From Embiotoca jacksoni (Eukaryota; Chordata; Actinopteri; Embiotocidae), in assembly GCA_022577435.1 (NCBI GenBank), contig JAKOON010000007.1, forward strand, positions 15,522,426 to 15,586,425: a stretch of 64,000 bases of DNA, written 5' to 3'. Under the pieces are notes generated by a model. It did no database searches and had not been told where the DNA came from. It saw nothing but the letters and a program-made list of their open reading frames with translations. Positions 1-11,300 of this stretch are shown here, one piece after another (position 1 is the stretch's first letter; each line of letters starts with the position of its first letter). The position numbers and the translations under genes were made by a program.

Positions 1-758
1 TGTTTTTTGTTGAAACCACGCAAGAATAACTAATTCTTTCCAGGCAGGGGTTGCTCCATAATTCAACAGTATCTGGACCTCAGTTTCTCATCCGCCAATG
101 TTTCCACTATAGGCACGTGCACAATCAACTTGTACACTGTGTGCTTGGCCTTTGGCCTGGCTCGGAAGATGGTTACCTCGTGATGGGAATCGTCCTGAAT
201 GCAGATTCTTTGTCTTGGTCTTTATTTAATGTGCAAATATAATAGAATGTAGACATGGCTAATAGATTCTGGCAGTTATGCCTTTGGATGAGGTTAAAAG
301 GCCTTCCTTTTCAACATTTATATTATATTTGATGGGTCTCTGGCGATTGAGACAGTAGTTCATAGCAAGGTTGGTAGAAATACAAGTTTTCAACAATTCT
401 GACTGAAATGAAAGTGATACTAGTTCTCCTTTAGTTTCCTTTTAAAAAAAACAAACAGAAAAAAATAACTATGCAAATAGAAACATCTAAAAAGAGCTTC
501 TGACCTCTTGTTTTTTTTCTTTGTCTCGTGTGTGCAAAACATTTCACATGCATGTGGGTGATTTCTTCCACAGTCCACCCAGTGGTTGAACACTGTTGCA
601 GTGATTGACAGTTGGCGGTTTTCTCCGAGATACACAAAAAAGCAGGATTAAAACATTGAGAAAAATTTGCTTTGCAAATGTTTTTTGGGGACGAAAATGC
701 TCTTGAAACATTTGTTAAACCCCAAAGATACAGTCAACCCATTTCACTGTATTACACT
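1..758. other. Unique non-coding DNA
   Basis: No coding frame with recognisable protein similarity and no repeat that I recognise. Base composition is AT-rich with short A and T runs. Short open frames here have no domain features and no supporting splice sites. Confidence 0.5.
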
Positions 759-1061
759 CATAGACTGTATATAAAAGTGGATGCCAATGCGGAAGTGCCT
801 TAAAGTGCAATACCACTGAGGGCAGCTAGGGGTTGGCTCCAAAAAGCCTCTGGTTCCGTAGACTCCCATTCAACTTCTCATGAAATACGAAGACGATAAA
901 TTTTTTCTCAAGTCAATATGGTGGCATTCGCTAAATTCACTCCATCTGATTTATGTTCTGCCTGTCCTTCTGAAAATAATTTCATACTTAATTAGATATT
1001 AAGTCTCAAAAAGCGGTATATTTGGGGCCGTGTCTAGTTTGATTGGCACTACTATTGGCTC
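759..1061. repeat. Old interspersed repeat of teleost type
   Basis: The segment begins with atagactgtatataaaagtg and includes the phrases ggctccaaaaagcctctggt and aagtctcaaaaagcggtata. These match, from memory, a repeat found in many fish genomes; the class is not certain to me. It looks degenerate, with no terminal repeats or coding capacity visible. The limits are approximate. Confidence 0.45.
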
Positions 1062-2984
1062 TATTTGATGATTTTTTTTTTTATATTCACTCACCTTTTA
1101 GCTGTTTTACACTCTACCACCTAAGCAAAAATAAGTGCTCTTTAGCTGCTTAATGCGATATGTTCACCAGGTATCCATCAACTTACCCCGTCTGCAGTTT
1201 CCTATTTGTATAGCCTATTAGTATAGTGTTTTGGGGTTTTATATTTTTTTTCTGAACAAAAAACATTTCAGATGAAAATGTAACCACGCATGGGAGTGGA
1301 CCAAAATAGTCACGGGCTGCTAGTATCCCAATTATATTGAGTTGAGGGGACCTGCTGAATTGTGAAATAACCCCGAATAAAGTTCACATGCATATACTCA
1401 TTATGTATTGTAATGTAAAAACTGATTAGAAGAGCTTTAAGTTGTCAGTTAAAATATACCTGCCATGTTTCGACTTGATGAGTGTCATCCCTGTGTGTGG
1501 TTGGACCTCTTCGACAGACAATAATAAAGTGTGTTTGGAGACAATTGTAAAGGAGGTACTTTTTGTAGTTTTACACATTAATATCAACAGTAGAAAATGA
1601 GTAGAAAATAAAACACTGTGGAAGATTCAATGCGATTCAGTCTTGTAATACTCACTAAAAGGGTAAATATTAGTCCGAGATCTGCGCATGAGCAACTGAA
1701 GTGCCAAAAAGGATCAAACTGTGTGGAAAGTTAAAGTTTCCAGCTTTTAGCATTAAAACGAGCAAAAGGGTGCTTTGATAAAGCAAACAGCACTGATGAT
1801 TTAGTGTGGCCAATTTGACTTGTCACAGAGGCAATCCTTCTAATAGAACTACTCTGATTTATCACTGAGACTCTCCACAATAGAGACTGTAATGGGCTTT
1901 ATTCATATTTTTATTTTATGAAACACGATGAAAGGGGTCATGGTGGCCGTTAAGTGGATTAATGGTATGTGTTGGGTAAAGAAGATGCTATAAAGCCTTA
2001 AAAGTTAATGCTGTCATCTGCAGACTGCTGTCCTGATGGAGTGGGAGGGGCCACATGCAGCTAATAGACATAATTCAGCCAGGTAATGTTGAATCACTGG
2101 GGGGCAAGATGGATATCACTTGGCAATGTTATGGGGTGTGTCGTGGTGTGCCGGCACATTTACGCAGGTTATTTATGTGCCATAATGAAGAGCATAATGA
2201 AAATTGGACACAACTATAAATATGAGCAGGGAAAGCGTAATGTGGAGGGATAATCATTGATGCAATTAAGATGTCGTACACATGCAGTGTGAGCCTGGCC
2301 TCCCCTGACTTTCTCCTCTTCCTTTCACCAAGGCTGTATTTTACCCTGAAACATCACATTTAATCAACCGGGGGATGTCGGCATAAATCCACTGCTCTTG
2401 CACAAGGAGGCTGGCATTTTAAATATGTTAATGCCAAAGCAATAAAGTCTGTGGTCCATCTATCGCTGAGGTTATTGACAACTATTATTAGATTGTTAGT
2501 GGTATTTCTTTGTCTTAATTGTTCCCCCGATGTGTCTTTGTGACCACTGTGCTCGCTGTGTGTGCAACCCAAAGCCGTACAGTTGCAAATTTTTTTGTGG
2601 TTCAGCAAATGCCAAGTCTAGGGCTTTAATTTGTGTTGGCTTACATCAATAGTGAAAGCACTGTGTGTGATGCCCTTTTAACATGCAGTGACCAAACTGC
2701 AAGGGTTCAGCAGTAATTAGACAGCATTTCAGGAGCTCACACATGGCTCTGAGTGATTAAATGAAGAAGATTATTCTGAGGCTGTAAAGAAACTAGAATT
2801 ATTAACTAGAGGTTGTATCATTCTGCCAACCAGTAAAGAGGTGGTTTACATCCATGTCTCTCCAGACTTATATAATCTATATATTGAAGACGTTTAGGGT
2901 TTTCTTATGTGTTCACATACTTGACCAGCAAAGGGGGTTGCCTTTGACAAATGCTTCAAATATAGATGTTTTGGCAAAGAAACT
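1062..2984. other. Non-coding DNA, possible conserved regulatory sequence at 1860-2800
   Basis: No coding gene is visible. From about 1860 to 2800 the sequence has high complexity, lacks microsatellites, and carries many homeodomain-type and POU-type words (ATTA/TAAT runs, cataatgaagagcataatga near 2181, agtaattagacag near 2711). That texture is common in vertebrate conserved non-coding elements, but conservation cannot be shown from one sequence. Confidence 0.35.
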
Positions 2985-3635
2985 ACAAATTCTGTCTCTG
3001 ACACGCATCGCCTAGCCGACAGCACAGAAGATCTATACAGTGACCACAGTTTGAAGGTGGACAACCAAGATTCGTGTCACCAATTCATTATCTAACCAAA
3101 TAAGAAATACGGTCACAATCTCCCCTTTTGTTCCTGAGTTATGGTGTTGAATAAGGGCCAGGGATGGGTTTTTGCAGAACATTATGAAGCCGCAGTGCAG
3201 TTGACATTTGACCTTTCAGATATAAAATCTCATTGCTACACTATTTTATCCAACTTGACATTTGTGTAAAATGTCATGATTACAGATTGAATTCTGGAGT
3301 TATGTCCACAAGCATGTTTTGTGAGGTCACAATTACCTGTGTCTAATCACAATCTGATTAGTTCATGTTTGAGCCCAAGTCAATGTTTGTTCCACATTAG
3401 AGGAAATTCCCTCAAGGCGTTCCGCAAACAGTGTTCCTAAGGATGCTCAAATGGGACAGACATGATGTCACAGTGATCTTGACCTTCGACTTTCAACATC
3501 GAATCAGCACATCCTTGAGTCCAAGTTAACATTTGTGCCAAAGCTTAAGACATTTTCTCAAAGCATTCTTGAGACATTGCGTTAACAAGAATGAAAAGTG
3601 CAGACAGACGGACAAGCCGCGAACATTCCGGACAA
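2985..3635. repeat. Degenerate tandemly arranged teleost repeat
   Basis: Diverged copies of one unit follow each other. The 3355-3425 stretch (agttcatgtttgagcccaag, then attccctcaaggcgttc) is echoed at 3495-3585 (agcacatccttgagtccaag, then ttttctcaaagcattcttg). The spacing is roughly 150 bp. The unit ends with gacagacggacaagc near 3604, a phrase I associate with a common fish repeat that ends in a GACGGACGGAC run. There is no coding capacity, and the boundaries are approximate. Confidence 0.5.
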
Positions 3636-4489
3636 CAGAATCTATTCAACGAATTAGTGCACAGCATTCGGGTTCAGGAGATCAGTAACTATGTCCAGCC
3701 AGACATATGCAGTCTGAAAGCAGTAATTAGAGTGTAATTTTAACTAAAAGTTAACATTGAATGAAACTGAACAGCCTGTAATATTATCTCCATTAAGGTG
3801 TGAAGAAGAAAAAGAAGAAGGCTGATAAAAGGATAGTCTGTGTGATGAGGGAAAAGTTGCCTTAACTGTGTTTACACACAGTTATCTCTCTCTCTATGTA
3901 GAGAAAGTTTGTCAGGGAGGCTCTGATAAAGTAGGTGCTTTATTCTGCACCCTAACTGATGCCTGAAATACTGAGACCTTTGAAATTCTGAATGCCGCAA
4001 AACACTAAATATCACAAACATGTGGGTAGCACAAAGTAAAATAAACAGTGGCAATCATTCTGTCAATATAAGTCCGTTTTACCGCGAGGTTGGCACCTCA
4101 AATATGTAAGTTAGCTCGCAAAGTCTGCAGGTTAAAACACTGGCACATTCATGCTAGTTTCTTTAGTCTGTCTGGGATTTCCTAATTTGACTATGAATTA
4201 AAGGGCGGCTTTCAGCATTTTACCAACTTGTTTTTTGTTAAATAGTGTGTTAAATACTGCAAGAAATCCGTGACCTTTATACAGAACTGTAGTGTGTCTG
4301 AAACATTAGTTGTGAATTTGCTGTGAAAAAAAAAGAAAAAAGAAACGGTTAGAGTTGTCCGCTTTTGTCAAAAAAAGCAACCTTTAATTTAAAAATGTTA
4401 TGTTACGTGTACTGCTTTTACTTTACCAATTTGGACTAACAGTTTTGTTGATGTTTGGAAAATCAGCAGCCTGGTAAAGAAAAAGTAAT
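3636..4489. other. Unique non-coding DNA
   Basis: Nothing recognisable. AT-rich with short homopolymer A runs near 4326-4345. The right part may include the unrecognisable 5' portion of the Tc1-like remnant that follows, since no terminal inverted repeat could be located. Confidence 0.4.
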
Positions 4490-5075
4490 TTGTGACTGCA
4501 CAGCAATCCTCTCCAGGATGTAGGCGTACGTGTAGCCTCATTACTGATCAAGAAAGACTTCATGGCAATAACATTGAAGGATTCACCACAAGATGCAAAA
4601 CCCTGATAAGCCTTAAAAACAGGTCAGTTCACAGTTCACATACAAAAAGAAAGTGGCAGAACAAAGTTCTACGGACGGATTAAAAAAAAAAAAACTCCAC
4701 TTCTATCAAAATGTTGGCAAGAGGAAAGTGTGGAGAAAAAAAGAATCAGCTCATGAGCCAAAGCACACCACCACCATCTGTCAAACACGGCGGTTGCTCT
4801 GTTATGGCTTGGGCATGTATGGCTGCCAATGGAGTGGCACGCTGGTGTTTATTGATGACCCAAGCAGCAGGTTGAATGCAGAGGTATACAGGGGCGTTCT
4901 GTGTGCTCACACTCAGCCAAATGCATCAAAACTCATTGGACAACGTTTCACCATTCAACAGGACAAACATCCTAAAACATACTGCCAAAGCAACCAAAGA
5001 GCTTTTTAGGGGTGAAGAGGTGGAACATCGTCGACTGGCCGAGTCAATAACCGGATCTCAGTCGGACTGAGCGGC
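4490..5075 (+). pseudogene. Decayed Tc1-like transposase remnant
   Basis: This is a cut-and-paste DNA transposase of the Tc1/mariner superfamily, no longer functional. Pieces of the catalytic half can be followed in order through several frames. KVLRTD (first catalytic Asp region) ends at about 4680. YQNVGKRKVWRKK and EPKHTTT follow at 4700-4770. LVFIDD, then EVYRGVL, ASKLIGQRFTIQQD (second Asp) and HPK lie at 4840-4975. WNIVDWPSQ, a stop, PDL and TERHF (Glu region) lie at about 5023-5075. A run of 13 or so A at 4681-4694 falls where the first DDE motif should continue and breaks the frame, and further shifts and stops follow. Neither the N-terminal paired-like DNA-binding domain nor terminal inverted repeats are recognisable. 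It is a different family from the two Tc1-like copies at the right of the window and looks the oldest of the three. Confidence 0.8.
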
Positions 5076-6599
5076 ATTTTTATTTGACCTTATGTGTCCT
5101 CTTACTTTTAAACCCCGAAGTTTTGGGTTATGTGTTAAACAGGTAAATTCCCACATATGTTGTTCCTATACAAGGCAGTACACTATGTGTATATTCTACC
5201 TTTTCACCTTCGAGTCATAGCCTATTCTATGTATCTTTATTTGCCTTTACTGAAATGTTCAAAAACTACATTTTGTATTAAAAATAAACACAATATTTGT
5301 TCTGCGTATTACTTTGGCCCATTTAATTGTGGTTGCTTTGTTCTCTGAAGTTTCAAAGACAGAAGGCTTCCTGAGAAATGCTAATTTGTCTATCCTGTCT
5401 TTGCTCCCTTTCATTTGTGATAACTCGTGTTGACATTGTGAATATTTTTTTCTCAAAAGTTCCACCTTCTAGCAAGAAGCTCTTCAGCAAATGGACAAGA
5501 CGAAATGTATGCCCACACACACGTGCACTTACAATTATGTTACATTGCAGAGTAAATGTACTCGAATTAAAGCTGAGGCTTGACACTTTAATGAAACATC
5601 AAATATGTTATTTCAAACTAAATGTGCTGAAGCTCAGAGCCTGAAGAACAAAAATGTGTAAGTCTACTGTATGTGTGGGAGCATGAGAAATCAAGAGAAG
5701 AACATTTGCCTGGACATTTTAGTGCTCTGTCACAACTGTCACTTTATGATGGAGGGTGGTACGAAGAGGAAGTGGGGTCAGAAGATACGAGAGGAAGACA
5801 GATGAGAAAGAGAATCCAGGAGCTGAGGTGACCCTGCGGACCAGATGCTGATAAACTGCCATCACTGATCAATCTGTCACCGTCCTCTTCCCGCATTTTA
5901 CCTTTCCTGCTTATTTCTCCCCCTCCACCTGTTTCCTATGTATTTACCTTTTGTTCTCTTTCATCTTACTTGCACACATCTACAGCATGTGTCAGCATCA
6001 TTTGAATCTTCACATCCACACAGCTTCATTCTCCCAGGAAAGATTTCCTGACTCACCCTTGCTCCTGTTCTTTATGCCTTCGATTCAATGTTTCACGGTA
6101 AGCATGTTCAGCTCTTGGGAGATGACTCACAGCTGTAGCCATTATTTTGATTGACCCTGACGGGCAGCAGAGTGGAGTGGAGGCTTAGCGCTGAATATTT
6201 ATAAATTCCCCACTGTGTAGAAGCACCACAGTGGTTGCTGTGTGCCAAGCAATAGTTTCTTCTGTCTTCATACAAGAAACTTGTAGTGGAGATTTCAGTT
6301 TAAACAGGATACAAGTTGTTATGGGTTGCGGTGTTGGGCAAAGGAGATCTACATACATGTTCCAAACAAATTATGTATTGACAACAAAATACAGTGATAT
6401 TTGTATGTTGTCTTGTGGTAAAGAGTTTTAGTGCAGTTGTGGCCAAATATACAGATACATGCAGAGCTGGAAGGAAAGTTATTTTACTCCTTTATCCCCT
6501 GATGATCTTTTACTTTTGAAAGTATGAGGTGAATGCTTGTTGAATGTAAAGCAGCCTTTCCACTTAACAAATCTTCTTCGAAATAATGATATATTGTTA
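5076..6599. other. Non-coding DNA
   Basis: The first part (5076-5400) is AT-rich and may contain the 3' flank of the Tc1-like remnant. The rest is unique sequence with no recognisable gene. The open frames at 5378-5644 and 5951-6154 have no domain features and no splice context. Confidence 0.4.
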
Positions 6600-7626
6600 A
6601 GGTTGGGAACTGAACTTTTTTGGCACCGGCCAAAATGCTTTCATACTATATAGTATTGTCATTTGGTACCAAATTTTGATACCCAGGCTACATCCACATT
6701 TTCATTTTAAAACGCATAACTTTTTCTATATTTACTCAGGAGTAACTCTCATCAGGATCTGCGAGCCAATATGCTTCCCAAACGTAGCCTCTACTTGGGC
6801 GGTTCTCCCAGGTTGATAAAATCTTTGGGTTGCAACGGAGGTAAATCTTGTCACAACCTGCATCTGACGTTCAGTTATGTTAGCTGTTTTTTGGGGGGAT
6901 TTAGTATTTAATTTCCTGTTTTATTGTGGTTAATTACTCGCCTCTCATTTCAGGTGTCTTGACTTTATGTCCTCGTGTTGGATCAGTTGCCCTGCCCTGA
7001 TTCCATTTGCGTCCATCTGTCTTCCTGCCCTCCTGTGTATATGGCTTGTTTGTTCCTGTTGGTCTCTGTCTGTTCATTGTGATACTCTGTGGTCTTTGTT
7101 CCAGCCATTTATTCTCCCAGTTGTTCCGCCTGCTCTCTGTGCAAGTCTTCCAGATAAATTGTTCCTTGCATGTCTCCTGACTGATGTTTTTCACCTGGCC
7201 TCCTTTGTACTCTTCCCAGTTTTTGCCTGCCTGGTTTTGATCCTGGCCTGTGTTCTTTGGAACTTGTTCTCTGGTTTTCCCTTTTATGTATTCACACCTG
7301 AGTTGTGCATTTGGGTCCAGTTTGTTTTTGCTATGGGAATTACAGCACTGCAGTAACTGAAAGCCTCTGTGCACAAATGTATAGCGAGCACCTATTGAAA
7401 GTATATGAGGCATTTCAGGGACATCTGTAAATTGTAGCTCAAGAAAATAACCTGGGTTACAGTCTCCCTCTCTAAACTGCCGACTGACCTCCTGTAATGT
7501 GTAATGTAATTTTATTTTTCTTAAAATAGATTTCATTAAGTTGCTTTCATAAAGTGTACAGGAACCAATGTCAAAGTCAAGGTATTGGTATCGGTACTGG
7601 TCGTGTTAAAAGGTACCCATCCTTAG
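6600..7626. repeat. Short-TIR interspersed repeat, family A copy 1 (interrupted)
   Basis: Defined by comparison inside the window. 6600-6855 and 7385-7626 align with 55431-55966 (copy 2): shared runs include ttttcattttaaaacgcat versus ttttcattttagaacgcat, aggttgata, gaaaataacct, tgtaatgtaattttat and gtcaaggtattggtaycrgt. Copy 1 is about 500 bp longer than copy 2 because foreign sequence sits in the middle. In copy 2 both ends read tagggctNNgta inward, suggesting a non-autonomous DNA transposon. No protein is encoded. Confidence 0.7.
6858..7385 (+). repeat. Pyrimidine-rich insert within family A copy 1, retroelement-tail-like
   Basis: This segment is absent from family A copy 2. It is strongly C/T-rich on the plus strand with repeated cctgcct, tgttcctg and cctggcctgtg words. 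That resembles the tails of some fish retroelements, but I cannot assign a family. The skewed composition removes stop codons and creates a spurious 200-codon frame on the other strand. Confidence 0.35.
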
Positions 7627-8017
7627 TCATGACAGAAAATAACAGATTAGATACTTTTTTTTCTTCATTTTATTTATAACGTAACCTGTGGTTGTATTGC
7701 ATTTTTAAGATGTCAAGACAAGTCAAATATTTGACATATTTAATACACCACTAGTTATAAAATACAAAGACTATGAGCATGTAAATGTCCATGTTGTTTA
7801 TAGATTCATGCCCCTAAAGGTCCAGATAATGGGGTGTCCTTCCTTGACAGTCGGGGTTGGGCAGAAATCCCTCAGGTTAATCTGTCTAATAGCAACTATT
7901 GTGGCTGTCACAACCAGGCGGAAAAGTCACTCACTGGTTCAGATGACTTTGTTTTTTCCCTGTCTGAGTGAGGACCAATTTGAATTTTAAACCTTGAGAC
8001 AGGGTATTTGTAGGAAA
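7627..8017. other. Unique non-coding DNA
   Basis: Nothing recognisable. AT-rich sequence between two repeats. Confidence 0.4.
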
Positions 8018-8232
8018 AGTGAGGACATTTTTGTAAAAGTGCTTTAAAGGTCTGTTCAGGGATTCAAGTTTTGATTTAGGATTCAGGTCAGAGTCAGGTT
8101 TAGATTAGATTCACAGTAAGGATTGGGGTTATGCATCTTGTTGTGATAGTTAGGGTAAGAGGATAGAAAAAGCATTATGTCAATGAGGGTCCTCGCAAAG
8201 ATAGGAGTACAAAGGTATGTGTGTGTTTTGAA
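8018..8232 (+). repeat. Interspersed repeat of the type found beside GT microsatellites
   Basis: The segment runs from gtgaggacattttt through a gggattcaag/gattcaggtcag/ggattggggttatgc series to gtcaatgagggtcctcgcaa and ends in a gtatgtgtgtgt run. From memory this is a degenerate copy of a fish repeat that ends in a GT tract. No coding potential. Confidence 0.5.
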
Positions 8233-8310
8233 AATGGAGCCACATAGACATTGATTTGTGTTTGGTGGAACAGATCAAATTGTCCCCTCATGCTTGTACC
8301 CACTTTTCCA

Positions 8311-8386
8311 TGGCAGAGTGTGTATATGTGTGTGCGTTTGGAGCTCGTCTGCAGATTGTATGTGTGTGTATGTGTGTGTGTGCACG
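8311..8386. repeat. Compound GT-rich microsatellite
   Basis: Interrupted runs of tgtg with tatg and tgcg units; low-complexity DNA that also generates spurious frames on both strands. Confidence 0.7.
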
Positions 8387-11300
8387 CAAGATGGCATCCT
8401 GATTCCCGGGCCAAACCCTTTCATTTTGTGCCTGTCACATTCTGTTAAGTGTAGCTCACACTCCTTCCTTAATTCCCCACATTCCCCTGTCGCCTCCAAC
8501 GTCGATCCAGACGCTCATAAACAGCATCTCTCAAAATGGCATCTGATTCATTACACCCCACCGCACACAAAGAGGGTAGAATACACACCCACACGCATAC
8601 AGCCATTTCTGGTACATTACCAAATCTTCGGCTTAATTCCTCTCACAACCAACCTGACTTTCCAATATTTTATTTTGCTGCTGTATACCAGGCCCCTCAG
8701 CATGATATCAGATATTATTATATTTTAGTGTACATCTTTCTACGATTGGTTGCCTATTGCTGGAAAGTGAACAAATTTCTCACTGAGCTACATAGTACAA
8801 ACAGTTCAGACAGACAGACAGTAGTACTCAGCCCTGAAATTATGCACAGACAATGAATGAGTGAATTAATTGTTTCAGGTGCTGCTTTAACTGGACAGTC
8901 CAGTCAAGTTTGTTTTACCCACCCATCATGTATATCCTCTTGTCCTTTGCAGAGACCCAGGTGGCTCAAGTCTATCAAATTGGGTGTGAGGTAAGGTCAA
9001 CTTTATATATATCGAACATAATCACACAGGGCTTTTCAATCTCTGCAACTATAAGACCTTCTATTCTGGGGCACGGCACACTCTGTAAACTGGGTCAAGA
9101 GAATGAGGCTCCACGTACTTTTTAGAAGTTCAGAGGCCCTGGGAAAAGTCGATCAGTAGGCAGAAGGAATGGTAAAGCAGCTTTACATCCTCTGCTGAGA
9201 AGCTTCTATACAATTTATCAGTGCAAGAGATAGAAGACTGATGTAAAGGTAAAATGCAGGGCTGGTACAAAAATAAAAAAAAAGTTCAATGGCAGTCTTA
9301 GCCCAATAACTGTATGTCCACAAGTACTCCAGCGGCAGGAAGGAAAGTGCTTAGCCCCTTTATGGACACTAAATATCCAGCTCCCCTGACCTTTTATAAA
9401 CCATTTAAACTGGCACAACAGTAATCCTCCACCAAGCAGTGTTTAATTTCTCCCCATCTCATAATGTCACTTTCTGTTGGTCTTGATAAATAATATTTCA
9501 AGTGGGGGAAATGAGAAAAAAAAAATCACTAATCACTCTTAAGCAAAGCAAGCAAAAACACAGGTCCTCTCACCAATTAACCCTTGTTGACACATACATG
9601 CAAACACACATACTATAAGACGGGGCCACAATTTGTTGAGCCGCTTGCAATACACGTGTCTCCACAGCCAGTGGTTCAGCAGATGGAGGGCATCAAGACA
9701 CAATGATTATTTTGTTGAGAGGAGCTTCAGCTCACTGCTAGGCAAAGTTATTTGACAGAACATTTGCACACCAGTGCCTCGAGCCAGAGGAGATAAAGGG
9801 GGGTGGAGTGGCCTCGGGAGATCTGTCTGGAATCATTCTGGGTGGTTTCTGTCTTACCAACAGGGAAGTGGGACAATGATTACTATAAAACACTGTCATC
9901 ACTATACTGTGAGAAAAAGGTGCCAGAAGAAGTCCTGAAGCTGTTCTCATGGCAAGGAGTGCTGCAGTTATGGCAGTCTAGTCTTGAGTTGGGTTGCAAC
10001 AGCTACTTATAAATCCACTGTGGAGTTAGTTTGTGTGTAAAGTCTTTTGTAAGTAACTACTAAGTAGTTTAATACAAGTGATTTATTGAATGACGTTGCA
10101 TCATTAAAGCTCGGGCAATGTGTCAGATAGCAAATACTTCAGTAAAGTATAAATTGGTTGATAAGAAACATCTGTAGCACTGTAAACTATAAACACAAAA
10201 TCCCTCCTGTCAATCATTTGTAAATATAGATATGCAGTTGTCACATTTATACACACCTACATGGAGAAATAATTGTGGTTAATATTTAGTATGAACAAAT
10301 ACTGTAGCTGATGCGGCATACAGGATCTATAGCATGTACTCCTGCTTTTCCACTGTGTCACCAATTTCCAAATGAAGACGCATGGTCTCTAATTATTGTA
10401 CTTTCATTACTACACTTACATGTAGGACACTTCATTGCATAGTGCGTGAATTTCAACTGGGTAGTGTTGTCTCAAAACGACATCTTGTATTTGTATGAGG
10501 ACTGTTGAGGGTGAGAAGTGTCCAGCATTTTTTACTTAATTTGTGGACCAATATGAGCACACCATCTCGGTGATCGTAGTGCATGCTTTTTTTTTTCCCT
10601 TGTGAACGGACTCATGCACTCAAAATAGCAAGTGCAAGTATGTGATTTGAGACGTAGCCTTAGTTATGTGAGGGTCACCGCTGCACTTTTTTAAGGTGCT
10701 TGCACTATGGTTAGCTTTAAACAAATAAATTCATACCAATGAGTGACCTGAACTATGAGGAGAGCAGAAATATAAATGTATGGCAACACGTACACCTGGA
10801 TTAAATGATACATTTCCCACTTGGGACAGGTGCAGGTCTGTGTGTTTGTGTAGGGGCAGCTCTGTGACTGCGTACTTAACACTAACTAGTAGTGACTATA
10901 CTTACGTACAAATTATTACAATCTATATATAAGTATGTAAGCTGAAGTGACCTTGAAACATTAAATGAGAGTGACTTGCCACTTAATCACTGCTGGATGC
11001 TGGAGGATATAAACTCCTTCCAATGGCCTGTGTGTTGTGATAGTGCTCCATGAACCTATGCCAGGACTCAAGATAAGCTACACATATTTTTGTGGTTTGT
11101 TAGTATTATGATGACACACCGCTGTAAACATCAACAAATGCTTTGAGGATTTGGAAGTCATCACATCATCATTGTCGATAAAGATGTGTGACATTTGCTG
11201 AAGTTCCCCCCAAACCTTGAGAGGCACATGAAGTACACATAAAGTTCCCACTGATCTTTAATCAATTTATCCTGCAATACGCTGTAGAAATAGGTGGAGG

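Noticed and set aside
6934..7536. 200-codon minus-strand open frame
   Set aside because: It lies opposite a C/T-rich insert, so stop codons are depleted by composition. The translation is rich in Lys, Gln, Asn and Gly without domain pattern and crosses a repeat junction.
8258..8728. 156-codon plus-strand open frame
   Set aside because: Runs through a GT-rich tract and shows no domain. The opposite strand is equally open.
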